Positions 25,601-37,950 of a stretch of DNA of 64,000 nt are shown in pieces. The notes beneath the pieces are model-generated. The model worked only from the letters and a program-made list of their open reading frames with translations, searched no databases and had not been told where the DNA came from. Source of the stretch: Epiperipatus broadwayi (Eukaryota > Onychophora > Udeonychophora > Euonychophora > Peripatidae); contig JAQFVV010006313.1 in the NCBI GenBank assembly GCA_028023455.1, positions 3,577,147-3,641,146 of the forward strand, in the 5' to 3' direction. A program made the position numbers and the translations under genes. Position 1 is the first letter of the stretch, and each line of letters begins with the position of its first letter.

Positions 25601-27155
25601 GCTTTCTCAAATTAAATTTTCAATTAACTGATCAGTTATTCATTAAAAATTTTATTTTATTTTTATTATTCAATTTAATATCATTAGTAGCATTATCAGT
25701 TAAAAATACAAATATTCTGAAATTGTGAAAAGGTCATGTCTAGATTATTGAAGCCAACGATAGAATTCCAGTTCTGATTAGATAATAAATTACTTAGTTA
25801 ACATGTGATAGTTTATTTATGCAATATTATGTAACTGTATTATTATTAGTATAGACAATTTCAAAAGATTCATCACAAGATGTATAATGGATAATTCAAT
25901 TAAGCCAAATCTATAATTAAGTTGCTGATTAAATGTAACAAATATCTGATCTTGCAAAGGTTTAAAAGATGATATTATTTTTGTAGGTCAAAATTTTGCC
26001 TAACTAAAACTGTATAATAATTTTAAATGACTGTAGGTAGAATTATGTTCTTTAATTAGCCAATTATTATAGTACATAAAAATCATCATCATCATCATTA
26101 TATATGAATTTTAAATAAATTATTAAAATTTATATTGTAGCTCTAAAGTTGAGATTCTAAAATTATGTTACGAGAATGGCAAATAAAGGCAAACTACAAG
26201 TGAGGATGATGATGATGATGATGAGTGAATGTTATGATTGATTAGAGAATCAATCATCACCTATTTATTTTCACATAAATTAATAATGTCTTATTATAAA
26301 ATTATTTTAAAGTTAAATAATATGTTGGATTTATAAAATTGAGCTTTTACAGTTTTAAATTTATTTAGAATTTCTACATATTATTTGATATTAATTTCAA
26401 CATATGGAACTGAAACATTTGAACACTCTTAATAAAAGAGTAAAATTATTTTTTTTACAAAACTCAAGCTGTAATTAATATAAGAATTCTTAAAAGCAAT
26501 GATTATATTTTTCATCAAGATTCAACCTTGCTTTTTACGCTATAAGTATTTTACAATCCTTCCTGTTTCTCTCTTCAAATTTCCTTATTGGAGGCATTTT
26601 ATATTTTCGTTTTAATCATGTTCATCAACGTTATTTTTCATTTTCTATTATTAACTAAAATTTATTGTTTATCAAACTTTTAACTCTAAGAATCTTTCCA
26701 ATCCAATCCATTGTCTCTTAGGGTAACTTCTTTAAGACAAAGTTTTTCAACTCGTTTATTATACAATTATTTTTATTTATTCTTATTACCTCAACATAAT
26801 ATTTCTATTTTCTACCAATGTTTCCAAACATTTTTTAAATTGAATGTATATGATTTGTGCTCTATAAAATATCACTTTTTCTTATAAAAAAAGCAAGATA
26901 AAGGTAAGTAATATTTTGTTGCCACTTATTGTTGATTAAGATGCATTATTTAAACAATCAATTATAAAATAAATTATATTTATATCACTACAATTTAACA
27001 TTGATAACTACTGAACAAAAATAATGAAGTGTAAGCAAGGGTTTTCTGAACATGAAGTGCTTCTAGGATGTCATTTGTCTGTTTCAAATGTATTCATTCA
27101 TCTATTTCAAGTCTGTGTAGTGAAATGAAAGTTTTGAGCATATATATATATATAT
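25601..27155. other. Intergenic, no gene seen
   Basis: AT-rich with short (ATC)n and (GAT)n tracts near 26086 and 26207. It ends in a short (TA)n at 27140-27155 that is the insertion site of the solo S1 LTR. Confidence 0.4.
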
Positions 27156-29281
27156 TGTGACAGTCAGATTATGTATGCTGGTTTAACCTAGTTCGAATCC
27201 TAAGCGAAAGTACCTCGAAGCCACCCATACGCGAGATATTAAATCAAGAATACTATAACCTCTGCCCTATTTCGCCTATTCTCGAGGCTAATTTACGAAC
27301 CAACAACACCATCTGAGCCACACATAAATTATTTTTCAACCGGCCACAAAGCTTAGCAACAGCGGTAGAGACATGGACGGGAAATCCTAAGGAGCTAAAT
27401 AGTTAAATGTGCAAAAGTACTAAGAAATATGTGTTTTGCGTTATGCGTGCCTGGATCATTGAAAAGTAAAATAAAGCATTTATAACAAATTTAGCAAAAG
27501 TCAAGCTTGTTAGTTAAATAATAGATCTTTAATTAATGACTTTAAAATAGGAATAATGATTTAATGGCCTCCGCTATTCCCCTAAATTACTGAAACAAAC
27601 TAATTAGACAATCAAAACAGATTAATAGGTTTGCGGTCTAAATCTTTTCTTCCCAATTTTATTAAAAATTGTCAACTCGATCTTCTCGATAAAGTACGAT
27701 AACAAAAAAGAATCTTTCGCCAAGCAATTCTAATTGCTTTGCGCTAAAAACAGTGTTTAAAAATTATTTAAAACGTATATAGCTAAATCAGATATACGTG
27801 ATAAGCTAATGGCGGACAAAAGAGGCGTTATCAAAGAGATCAAGTTGGCACACAAAAGAAACTGACTCGTATTTAATTAACAAACATAAATAAAATTGGA
27901 AAGAGATTTTAAATGAACAAAAATTAACTATTAAACTTAACCGCAATGGAATACTAAATATTTACACTGGTTAGTAAGGAAGAATAGCGAAGGGAAAAAG
28001 GTTACATATAGATAGATGATCACACAATATATATATTTAAGGTTAGTCTAATAAAAATGGTTACATAGCAAATACATATCAATTCACTGAAGCAATTAGA
28101 AAAAAAATGAACAAAAGGTAGCATAAGAAATAGTTCAATAGAGGAGATACGATTACCGTCCTTTTTCCTTGGTCATGTTCCCTACGGCGTTCGTGGCTTG
28201 ATCCGACCGTCGAGATGTAGTTGTCCGGACAATGAAAATATGTAGTATGGTTTCACGAAAAGTTCTCCAGACACGGCACAGAGTTCAGATGACTATTGAG
28301 TGGATATTAAGGCATTTTGAATGGTATTCCGGAACCTCGGCGATAGGCAAAGCTATTTATTTGCCTAGCCGAGCATAGTAGAATCTATCAAACTTATATG
28401 ATTTTTAGCTTGAGCAGGTTCAAACTTCTTCATGATTTGTAGACAACAGTTGTAGACTTTTGGGAATAAAATCACGAACAAAATCTGACAGAGTTCTCCT
28501 AAGAGAAATCTGAATGCACCTTGCAATAGCAAAATCTGAATCAATCTTGCAATAGCAAACTCTGAAAGAATCACCTTCACAAGGAAAATCAGAATCAACT
28601 GAATCCTTCAAAAGGAAAAATCTGAATATGTGAATTCTTCAAAAAGAAAAATCTGAATAATCAATCTTTTGTTCTCCCTTCTATTTATACCCTCTCTGTC
28701 AGCTACCTTCTATTGTTTGTATGATCTGAGATCTTGATAAGCCTCCCCATGCTCCTTTGTTTCAAAGCAACACTTTCTAAAAATAACTTTAACTTTTTTA
28801 CTCTAACTTTCTTACTTCAAAGTTTGAATTCTCTTAATTAAAAAGAAAGAAAGAGAAGGCCATCTTTAATTACACTTGAATGGCTCACTAATTAAAACTA
28901 TACATTCTTTTAGAAAATGTTGGCAGGCTTATCTCAAAATCAAATCATACTAAATATTTTAACAAAATTTTAACAACAATATATTATTATTTTTTTATAG
29001 TAGAATAAGCATTTTATTTCAGCAGAATTTTGCATTAACTCATATATATACGCTAGATGTATATATATGTTTGACTAATAGGTTAAGCAATTTTTATTAA
29101 TAGAATGAAATTTATTTAAAACAAAATATTTAAATGTAATACACATTTAATAAGCATAATTATTTTTAACTCTAATGCAAAACCCTGCTGATATTGGACT
29201 ATAAACTTAATTCAGGTCTACAATACTAATTAAGTTTATAGGAAGATGTGAAGCATGGATCGGGCTTCAGATCCATTGCTT

Positions 29282-29283
<2 letters not shown>
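27156..29283 (-). repeat. Solo LTR of S1 family
   Basis: A 2128-bp unit from TGTGACAG to ATTGCTTCA, colinear with 4588-6707 with scattered substitutions. Both flanks are TA repeat (ATAT before and after), consistent with a 4-bp duplication ATAT, although this cannot be proven inside a TA tract. No interior adjoins it, so it arose by LTR-LTR recombination. It contains the TATA box (28681-28689), the minisatellite with other unit content (28480-28660) and the hairpin at 27718-27745. Confidence 0.9.
28681..28689 (-). promoter_or_regulatory. TATA box of solo S1 LTR
   Basis: Minus-strand TATAAATAG followed by AAGGGAGAACAAAAG, identical to the other S1 LTR promoters. Confidence 0.55.

Positions 29284-29375
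<92 letters not shown>
29284..29375. repeat. (TA)n microsatellite
   Basis: About 92 bp of TA repeat between the solo S1 LTR and dispersed repeat U. Confidence 0.95.
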
Positions 29376-29379
<4 letters not shown>

Positions 29380-29635
29380 ATTTAAAAGTATTGCATTAAG
29401 TAATGTTATAGATGACTATTTATTAGTCTGCATTATAGTGACATGTTTATTCATGTTTAAAGAGGTTTATTTAAACTTCATTGTAACAATATTTCATACT
29501 CTGTAGTCAAGTTGCAATCTTTAAGTGTCCATATATATTCAATGGACCATTAGTAAGAATGGATTTCCATTCTTGCTATTAAAAAGGTGAGAAGGTTGCC
29601 TTGACAGCTGTGAAAAATATTGATTACTATATTTA
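29376..29635 (+). repeat. Dispersed repeat U, copy 2
   Basis: Homologous to 8021-8280 over its whole length (landmarks given there). The left edge coincides with the (TA)n tract next to the S1 LTR. Confidence 0.65.
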
Positions 29636-29704
29636 CTGTGAATGTTTAGGTTCTAACTGGTTGGAATATAATTATATATATATATATTATATATATATTT
29701 TTTT

Positions 29705-30650
29705 TTTTTCATTATTACCATTCTTTTCAACCATTTTCGATCCACTGCAGAATGGACTCCTCAAGTTCAATCCACCTTTTCAATTTCTAGACCCACTTTT
29801 CCACATTATTCCAAAACATTTTTTTATCTATACATTTGAAATGTGATCTCATTTTGGGTCTTTTACAATTACAATATCTTGGAATTCATCTTAAGATTTC
29901 AATTCTCCATCTATTATCATCACTTATAGCAATATATTGAGCACAGCTACATTTGAGTCTCTTAATCCTTTCAATGATATCAGTAACATTTGTTTCTTTT
30001 TCACACATGCATCCAGTTTTCAGTCTGCTCTTCTAACTCCTAGCATGTACCTTTCTATACTTCATTGAGTGATCTGAAGTTTCAGTATTCCTGTTCTGTT
30101 AACTGTCAAATTCTCAGATCCATAAGTAAGAACTGGCAAAACACATTTATTCAAAACATTTCAAACACATAGTCTTTTCAAACACATAGAGGATATTTTT
30201 TAATATTTTGTTTGTACCAATAGCTTTCCAACCAAGTTTAATTCTATGATCAATTTCATCCATTAGGTTTTTATTTGTAGTAATAATCTGATCAAAGTAT
30301 TTGTAGTTGTTAATTTCTTCAAATGCATCATTATCAATTTTTACTTTCTTTTGAAAAAGATTCATTGCACATTACTTTAATCTTTTTAACATTTACCTTT
30401 AATACTACAGTCTTACATTTAGCTGATAACATTTGCTATATTTCCTGAAACTCTATTATTTGTAAAAACCACTACATCATTTGCAAAATTTAGATAAATA
30501 AACTCCATTTACTTTTGCAACCTTAGCTTTCCATTTGATTCCACAAAATATGTTATGGAAAACTGCTGTAAAAGTTTGGAGATATGGAATCATTTTGTTA
30601 TACCATCTTCTCAATGTTGATATAGTCTAATTATTGCCATTGCATTTATA
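29705..30650 (-). pseudogene. RTE LINE copy B, 3' half (RT thumb and C-terminus)
   Basis: Colinear with 55795-56735 of the better RTE copy: both begin with CGATCCACTGCAG- or CAATCCACTGCAG-type sequence and pass through TAAGAACTGGCAAAACACATTTATT. A 72-codon piece (30147-30365) keeps NNYKYFDQIITTNKNLMDEI and HRIKLGW, the RTE RT C-terminal region. Several frames are broken. It stops abruptly at TTGCATTTATATATATAT (about 30650), and the missing remainder resumes at 37430. Confidence 0.8.
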
Positions 30651-31158
30651 TATATATTGAACCGGATTGATTTCCGATTCAGTTGTTTTAGTATTAAAAT
30701 TTAAAAAGGGAAAAGCAACTTAATTTTCATTAAAATTGTTAAAATGTTTTTATTATTATTTTAAAAAAAAAAGAAGCATATGTGTATTTAAACACATAAG
30801 CGTTTATATTTAAAATAGTTTACTTTCACTACTTTGTTTATAAAATTTATTTATTTTAAAATAGTTTACTTTCACTGCCTGTTTTAATCAATTTGATTAA
30901 AAACAGGCAAGCTTGCTAATTATATATTCCTGTTGCTTTTATTTTAATCATTTTTAAAGTTAGTGCTAAAAAGCGGAGGTTTAATTGTATTGTCGTTTTT
31001 GTTTCAATATCCCTGGTTGGAATTCTTAAATTAGATTGAGTGGGAAATTAATATTTTCCCTGCCTGAGATACAGAATTGGAGACTAATGAAAGTTTTTGC
31101 GGGAAATGTAGCGAGGCAAGGATAGCCCGCCAATTTTAAAGATATAGAGAGGATTCAG

Positions 31159-31166
31159 TATAAAAA
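31159..31166 (+). promoter_or_regulatory. TATA box of unit X
   Basis: CAGTATAAAAATAG lies about 500 bp into the unit. CTGCAGAGAATCACACTG about 30 bp downstream is a plausible start-site region. Confidence 0.45.
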
Positions 31167-31349
31167 TAGATACTTGGATTATTGCCTGCAGAGAATCACA
31201 CTGTTTTGGATAGAGTGTGAACATTTAATCCCTGCTAAAAACTTAAACTATTATCGACAAACTTCATTAATGTGCAAGATGTCAAAATTTACCGCTATGA
31301 GTTTTGCCATCATTAGAATGTCTGGCTAATTTAAACAAAGGATGGACCC

Positions 31350-31520
31350 ATGTCTACCCGATCTTCTTCAGTCATGCCACGAGTTTCTAAAATAAACACT
31401 GCCTCTACCTTGCCACTGTCAAAGGACCTAAAAGATGAACTATTATCAAAAGCATGCACTCATCATGAAATCACTAAAACTCTGCCTTACCATAAGCTAA
31501 ACTTTTTCCTATTCTAGCCA
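31350..31520 (+). CDS. Short leader ORF in unit X
   Basis: About 56 codons from ATGTCTACCCG, rich in Ser, Lys and Leu (for example LPLSKDLKDELLSKA) and unlike the surrounding AT-driven noise. It lies 150-200 bp after the putative start site. It might be a Gag N-terminal exon or leader peptide of the retroelement. It matches no family I know, and chance is possible. Confidence 0.25.
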
Positions 31521-31637
31521 GGGTAAATAAATTGTGTTTAATTAAATCTCCACTCAATCTAATGATAAGTATGTTTTAAAATGGTATTAATTGTTTTAAT
31601 CATTTATTATCTGTATGTACTAGTATTTAAAATGTGT

Positions 31638-31665
31638 CTTGGAATCTTAGTTTTAAGATTCCAAG
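31638..31665. other. Perfect 12-bp hairpin in unit X
   Basis: CTTGGAATCTTA, GTTT loop, TAAGATTCCAAG. It would fold in RNA of the putative R/U5 region. Function unknown. Confidence 0.4.
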
Positions 31666-32599
31666 TGTTTGCAATTTTCGTTTATCAGGGGGTGCATTAG
31701 GAGATTGTATTTTATATGTTTAATATATACCTGATTATTTCGTTAACTATTACAAAACTCATTGGCAGTTTTCATAATCTTTATTTATTTACCTGCCTTT
31801 AGTTGTAAAATAAAGAATCTTTAAACATGTTTTGTTTGCGCTTTTTGTGCAAACAACAAAATCTTTTTGCTGGCTATTTGTCAAGTTATTTCTTCAGGTT
31901 GTCTGAAAGTAATCATTTCTTTCTGGATTACATAAGATCATAATCAAATATCTTTTGCTGTCTTGTATGTGAGATCAACCACGTTTACTTTGAATGTAGT
32001 ATTACGTGCAGCAGTCCTGCGGTGTTTTAACGACAGTAGTTAGAATATTACTGCTCGGATGTCTGCGCTGGTTTCGTTGATTTCCGGTGGGACAGTATCT
32101 GTTTTATTATCTCTGATTCAGGAAGCTAGAGTTGTTGTTCATTTTTGTAATTTTACAACTGGCCAGCAAGAAGATATTATCCTAACCATTTCATACATTT
32201 TAAGTGAGAGAATTTGCTTCCAAAATGTTTAATGCCTTCATGTTTGTCGTACTCTTGTGCACTCTCTGGTAAATACACGTATGTTACTATAAGCCACTTT
32301 TATATTCATGGCTAGATGTCTTCACTCTATTGCTCAACATTCAATAAAATTAATAAATTGTTTAAACTTAATTTGGCTGACGTTTGTCTTTGTGCTTTGA
32401 TTTCTCAACTGTCTAAACAATATTTAAGATATCTTGTCCCTCCCTGAGTTTAGTTCAGTGCCTTTTGATTCACATATCCTGTCCACCCTTAAAATAAATG
32501 TCTAGTTCCTATTTTCGGACTAGTGGTGCCCCAATGGTCAGTATATGTGAATCTCAATGATCTTTCTCCCGTTACATATAAATATATATATATATATGT

Positions 32600-35500
32600 T
32601 GTGACCTTTTATTTAGGTCCCTGGATTAATTAATCCTAAATTTTAAATGATAATATATTTGGCATTAAAATCTTAACAAGTGGCTTTCAATAAAGATTGT
32701 TTTGAATGCACTGGGAAATTTGCTTGAGTGGAGATGAGATTTCAAACCCAGTCTAGGCTCTGACTAGACTAAAATAACAATTTAAAACTGTTGTTATTAT
32801 TTGGGAGATAAATATATTGTTATTTTATTGTTGTTGAATAGCAATAATGGAATAAATAAATAATTAAATCAAATTTGTAAATCTTGTAAAATGAGTTATG
32901 ATAGTAAATTACTTAAGCATATTTTTTATATAGTAAATCTAAAGTTGTCTTGAATAATAATGGGTAGTTATTAAAAAGAAAGCCAGAGGGGGTAATATTA
33001 ATTATTCACACTAAAAATTATTGGCCAATTCACTCCCATACTGCATTAGAAATACAAGCTATATATTATCTAATGCAGCTGTAGGGGGGTTGACTAAGAA
33101 AAACAAGAACTAAGCAACCACAGTCTTAAACTCTGATTTAAAATAAGAAAGAAAAAAAAAATTAAACATCAGAAAATTTTGGAATCTAATTCAATGAAAT
33201 GATAATATCTTGCTATCTACAAATGCTGGAATAGAAAATCTAAAAACCTTGCAGTCATCTAAACACCATTCTTCTATTGATTGATAATTCTAAGAGGTTA
33301 TACAGAAGGAGAAATGGAAACCTTATGCATCCTAACTGTCTCTCATAAATCTTATTTTAAACCCAGGAAAATTCATAAGAAAGTAAGCTTTTGCTTTTAC
33401 TTTATTTATACATTTAAACTTTTATCTTTAAAAATAACGCACAAATTATTTATACGTAAATTAAAAAGTTGATTATGTTTGAATTTTGCATCTTTCTTAT
33501 TATTCAGTCGAATAATATTATGTTTGTAAGTTAAAAAATCAAGAAGAAAATAATAATTTGAGATAATTTTGAAAACAAGTGTTATATATAATATATATAT
33601 AGTAAATAAATTTAAAAGTCATTTTTGAATCATCTAACTTTTAATAAAGTAAACATGAAAATAATTGCGTGATTTTATTCTCTATTGTCTGCTAATTTTT
33701 ATAGTGGGAACCTATGTAATGAAAAAAAATAATCAATTACCAATTAATTAAAATGCTAAAGATGTCATTGCAATAATTGGACAAATTCTTTCCAATATTG
33801 ACAATCACTTCATACTTTGCCAATAAGAATGGAATGAAATAAATATTTACTTTTAAAGTTTTATTGAGAAATATACACCATTATAATAATGTTTTACAAT
33901 ATTGGAATATACCCCGACTGTTTAAACATTGCTACACATATATATATTGCCATGCCGGGAAGAATAAAATTAACAAAGAGTTTTAAAAAGGAAAAAATAA
34001 ATAAATAAATAAATATACTAAGGGTAATAACATTTGACGAGTTTTTCAAGGAAAAATTATCGGGATTTCAAATGTAAATAAACGAGTCTTGTTATACTTC
34101 ATTTAAAATGCTTACAGAATAAATCAATAAAGATTTTAAAAAGTTTGTTTTGAAGATTCCAATAACCTAAAGAATTATTCAGGAAAATTATCTAGAGAAA
34201 AGTAGATAAACTTATCTTTTTAAGTATGCTACAATTGGAAGTGTGAATTTTAATTGCCTTGTTAACTATCGATACAGAAACCATCAAATAAATTTTGCTT
34301 TTGGATGAGTGTTAAATATTGCTTACTATATATCCAACAGGATAATAAAATATATATGCATTATCTGGAATGTTTGCTCACCACAATATTCATTCTTAAG
34401 AATCGTTTTTATTATTCTAACTCACCAGGATAAAATAACTTGAACAAATAGGATAAAAAATTAATGGATAAAAATGTACATTTATTTTGTTTATATAATT
34501 GCTGTGTTATGTATATCACTTACGTAATGTGTTGTTTGGGAAATTTATTTTTAAACACATATGTTTGTTTGAGGCATGAAATATATATATATATATATTG
34601 AGTTAAAGAAAAAAAATGTGTAATATATATATATATTTTATGTATGTTTTTTTTTTTTAGTTAAGGGAAAACTGGAAAATATATATATATCATTTATCTA
34701 GAGAGAGTAAGAAAAATATTTACTTCTCTCATATTTTAAAACAAATTTTAATGTATATTATTAAAGAGGTGAATATGCAGACATTTTATCAAATATATAT
34801 ATATATATATTGAAATGACCGAATTATTTTCTTATATAAAAGAAAATTTGATATAAACCTTTTTCATTTCTTAATTTCATATGGGAATGAACTTGTCCAC
34901 TTTGAATACAAATGCAAGTTTGATCTTTATTGCTTAACTATGTTGTGCTCTCTCTAATCAAAGGATAATTGTCATTTTAAATGATTAATGATCATTTGAT
35001 ATGTATATTTTGGTGGGTCTGTTGATACATTAATGATTCTGCAGTGTAAATTAGAGTATGTATATCTCCACTGTTATTGTTGGTATTGTTTATCTTGCTA
35101 TAATTTGAGAATGATTAGTGACAGTTTTTAGCTAATAAGATGTTCCAATAGAATGACATCCAATAGATTAATATTTATATTGAGCATGGGCTGATGTAGT
35201 TACCTATTGCTGATTTCATGAGAGGAAAGTTGGTAGAGGCTAAGTACTAATTAATGTTTGTTAGCATAAATAATCTATAAAAGAAGGGATGTCCATGGTT
35301 TGAGTTCTATTTTTTGTGGTGACGCACAGCCCACACACATGCATATACCCATTAAGAGTTGTAGAATCAGCCATATTATTACACAACTGTCATGTTGTTT
35401 TTTATAAAGCATCCCTTTTTATTGTAAAATCCCTCATGATGATCTAGAGTTAGTTTTTCCACCGTGTATGGTGAAATATAATAAGTCAAAATCATATAGC

Positions 35501-37416
35501 AAGTATAAAAATAATGTTAGATTTGAGAACACTCATCTAGCTATAGTGTTTTCTTAATTGAAAGTGTTTATGATATTGTATGATCATAATTAGTTATAGA
35601 CAGACCAAACCAAAATCTATTAATGATTGTAGAAAATTTTAGATGTAAAAGTAAGATATGCACATTGGCAGCATGGATTCATCTTCATCAAATAATGAAT
35701 TGACAATAGATTGGGAAGATCAGTTGAGTATTCGATAATTGAGTTGTGGACATAGGTAATTCTTAATGAGATCTATGTATATATTGACTTTTGATGTCTA
35801 TTCCTACTGTAATGCACTAAACTCATTCATTTCAAATTTAAATAAGTTAGTAATTGCACAGAATATGATAATTGCCCTTATCATATTCTGATAAAAGAAA
35901 GGGCTTTAGGAGAATGCAATACTTTAAAAAAAAAATTTAATTCTAAATTTAAACTTGGTGCATATCTTAAAGTTCTAAATATACTGCTAGTTTTGTAATT
36001 TAAGTGCTAGTCAGCTTAAATAAGTTTTATTATCTTATTCTTTAAAATATGCCAAAGAGTAACAAATGATATTTTGAATATTATTTTCCAAGCAGGTTGT
36101 ATCATTCACTGATCTTGATCACATGGTTTATAATTATTGGAGAAAAGGAATTTGATAAGTTATTGTTTTTTTTTATTATTATTAAAAAGTCATTCCCAGT
36201 CCTAAATTTTAAAGTTTGTAATAGTTATAAAGTATGTGTAACTACTAAATATAGTTCTTAATTTGAGTTTAGATTGAGAGCTGTTATGTGCATTATGTTT
36301 GGGTAATGGTAAAATCTCTCTTACTGACCCAAATATACTTTGTATAATGATTTTGAGTGTTAGAACCCTGAGAAGAATTAGTTGTTAAGTTTCAAAGTAG
36401 AATTTAAATTTGCAATAAATTTTATATGTAGTTAATTATTATAGTTGGACTTGCAGCAGATTACTTTTTCTGTTTTATGAAAGTCAACCAAACTTTAAGG
36501 TAGAAATTACTTCTTTCGTTATAAAATGTATAGATTGTTTTAACTTCATGATAATATTCTGGTTGTGTCAAGCTGGGAATCCCTATTTTTATTTAGCTTA
36601 TCTTTTTACCATTTAATACCATATTAGTTTATAGTTTAAGATTTTAGTCTCCATCATTAACATTGTTCTTCAATTTCATCTTGATCCATTCTTTTATTTA
36701 TTCATTCTCATTTGACATTAATTCATTATTATAATTGATTGATCATACATTAACTTTTATTCTTTTATCATCTCAACTATTCATTAACTCTTATTCTATC
36801 ATCATCTTAATCATTCATTATTCTCATACATCTTTGTTCTTTTCTCTTCCTTCTTTTCTCTTCCGTCTTAGACTCATTTCATTCCACTATTTAATGATTA
36901 CTTCTTTCCATCATCCATTTAGTCATGTACATCATAATTTACTTATCATTTCATTTATAAGTGTAATTTCATAAGCATTCCAGATATATAATTATTAGTC
37001 ATTTATGAATTTGCTGAACATCAAATTTAACTTCTCATGTTTCGTTTGTGTGGATTTTAGGGTTGGTTTGTCCAGAAGTTATTGTCTTTATTAGTCGCCT
37101 GGTGATCTTCCTCAGATCTATAGTTTCATGCTAGTTTTATTCAACATCGGAATCATTTCGTTAGTTTTACATTTTTGTTTCTTTATGCTTATATCCTTGA
37201 TAATGAGAGTATGATAAGTTGCATAAGAGAATTTAGTCATTAAAACACATGACAGGATTCATTTGTTACCAGTTAGACCAGTGAGAAGGTTACAATTGAG
37301 ATTATGGTATAATGTAGTGGCTTGATTGATTGATTAAAGATGTAGCTAGGTTATATGGGATTATGGCCCCAGAAATGTGTGGGCCTAACTGTCCATTGAT
37401 CAGAAGGAAGGTCACA
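32600..37416 (+). repeat. Solo LTR of family L (4.8 kb)
   Basis: The unit starts TGTGACCTTTTATTTAGGTC and ends GGGCCT..GGAAGGTCACA, with (TA)n outside both ends. The start matches the U3 end of the right-hand L element (minus strand from 63219: TGTGCCCTTTTCTATAGGTC). The end shares GATTATGGCC, GGCCT and the final AAGGTCA with that element's other end near 58777. A degenerate promoter block, TTATACAGAAGGAGAAA, lies at about 33299-33316. The ends also form a 9-bp inverted repeat (TGTGACCTT..AAGGTCACA). It is very long for an LTR and has no ORF above 80 codons; a C/T-rich degenerate stretch lies at 36640-36960. It is nested in RTE copy B. Confidence 0.65.
35859..35890. other. Perfect 13-bp hairpin
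   Basis: CAGAATATGATAA, a 6-nt loop, TTATCATATTCTG. It lies inside the family L solo LTR. No function can be assigned. Confidence 0.4.
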
Positions 37417-37424
37417 ATATATAT

Positions 37425-37950
37425 ATATATATTTTTCAGAATATAACAATAATCTGGATCTATACATTGATGATACAGGGTTTTAATCACTGAAGTAATG
37501 CTTGTAGGATCAATTGCCATTTCATAATGTACTAATCCAAAGCATACTGGTAACCCATAATCATTGGCCTTTTCTAAAATATCTCTCAATATTTGGATAT
37601 GATCCACTGTACTAAAACTACTTCTATATTCAGTCTCTTCTGTTGGCTAATTAAAATCAAAATAGAAAAGTTGTAATTATCTTGGTAAAAAAAAATTTAT
37701 GTCTTGCATTGGTGGTCGAGAGGTCAGTGTGACTGCCTCGCACTTGCAGGCAGCTGCCCGGGTTGCGGGTTTCCGTCCCAGCCGATGCTATGACACTTAA
37801 AAAAAAAAAAATTATAGAATCTGATAGGCTTGTAAATTCTAATATCTTCTTCATTACTTTTTTTAAATATTAACATTAATACTGCATTTTTGCAATCATT
37901 ATTTGGTTTATAATTTGCAAAAATGTTTCTATACTTCCACCTGCTTCTGA
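37425..37950 (-). pseudogene. RTE LINE copy B, 5' part of RT (interrupted by SINE)
   Basis: Colinear with 56745-57190 of RTE copy A and begins where the left half (29705-30650) stopped, so both halves were one insertion. The frame at 37302-37607 (its first 21 codons start within this segment) keeps HIQILRDILEKANDYGLPVC and VIKTLYHQCIDPDYCYILK of the RTE palm; the AFDS catalytic block is degraded to EMAIDPT. A SINE at 37701-37811 splits the homology. Beyond about 37950 the similarity to RTE ends. Confidence 0.75.
37701..37811 (+). mobile_element. Short tRNA-derived SINE, copy 1
   Basis: A tRNA-like core of 83 nt (37706-37788) has GCATTGG pairing with CCGATGC as a 7-bp acceptor stem, an A-box TGGTCGAGAGG (37713-37723), an anticodon-like arm TGCCT..AGGCA with a 9-nt loop, and a B-box-like GGTTTCCGTCC (37768-37778). 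It is followed by TATGACACTT and poly(A) (37799-37811). The flanks AAAAAATTTATG and AAAAAATTATAG look like an imperfect target duplication, and RTE copy A lacks the insert. It is only about 110 bp, with no unrelated body. Confidence 0.75.

Larger units (their letters stand above)
30658..32576 (+). repeat. LTR-like unit X (solo LTR candidate)
   Basis: A 1.9 kb unit from TGAACCGGATTG to CCCGTTACA, with TG..CA ends and (TA)n on both sides. It lies inside the RTE copy. It has a good TATA box (31159-31166), an initiator-like region about 30 bp downstream, a short ORF at 31350 and several AATAAA signals (for example near 31807), the order expected of U3-R-U5. The first 23 bp (GAACCGGAT..TTCCGATTC) are an imperfect palindrome, as at the U3 ends of S1 and S2. 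There is no second copy in the window, so the boundaries are inferred. Confidence 0.5.

Noticed and set aside
35859-35890. Hairpin as a transcription terminator
   Set aside because: No T-run, no upstream gene, and hairpin terminators are not expected in this kind of genome.
36735-36974. 79-codon hydrophobic ORF
   Set aside because: Translation of a C/T-rich degenerate repeat inside the family L LTR; no motifs.
30658-37416. Single 6.8 kb DNA transposon in the RTE
   Set aside because: The block divides at a TA tract (32577-32599) into two units, each with TG..CA ends, and the second matches the L LTR at both ends; no transposase is present.
37706-37788. Functional tRNA gene
   Set aside because: The anticodon-like loop is 9 nt, the B-box is imperfect, a poly(A) tail follows, and a second decayed copy exists; it is a SINE.
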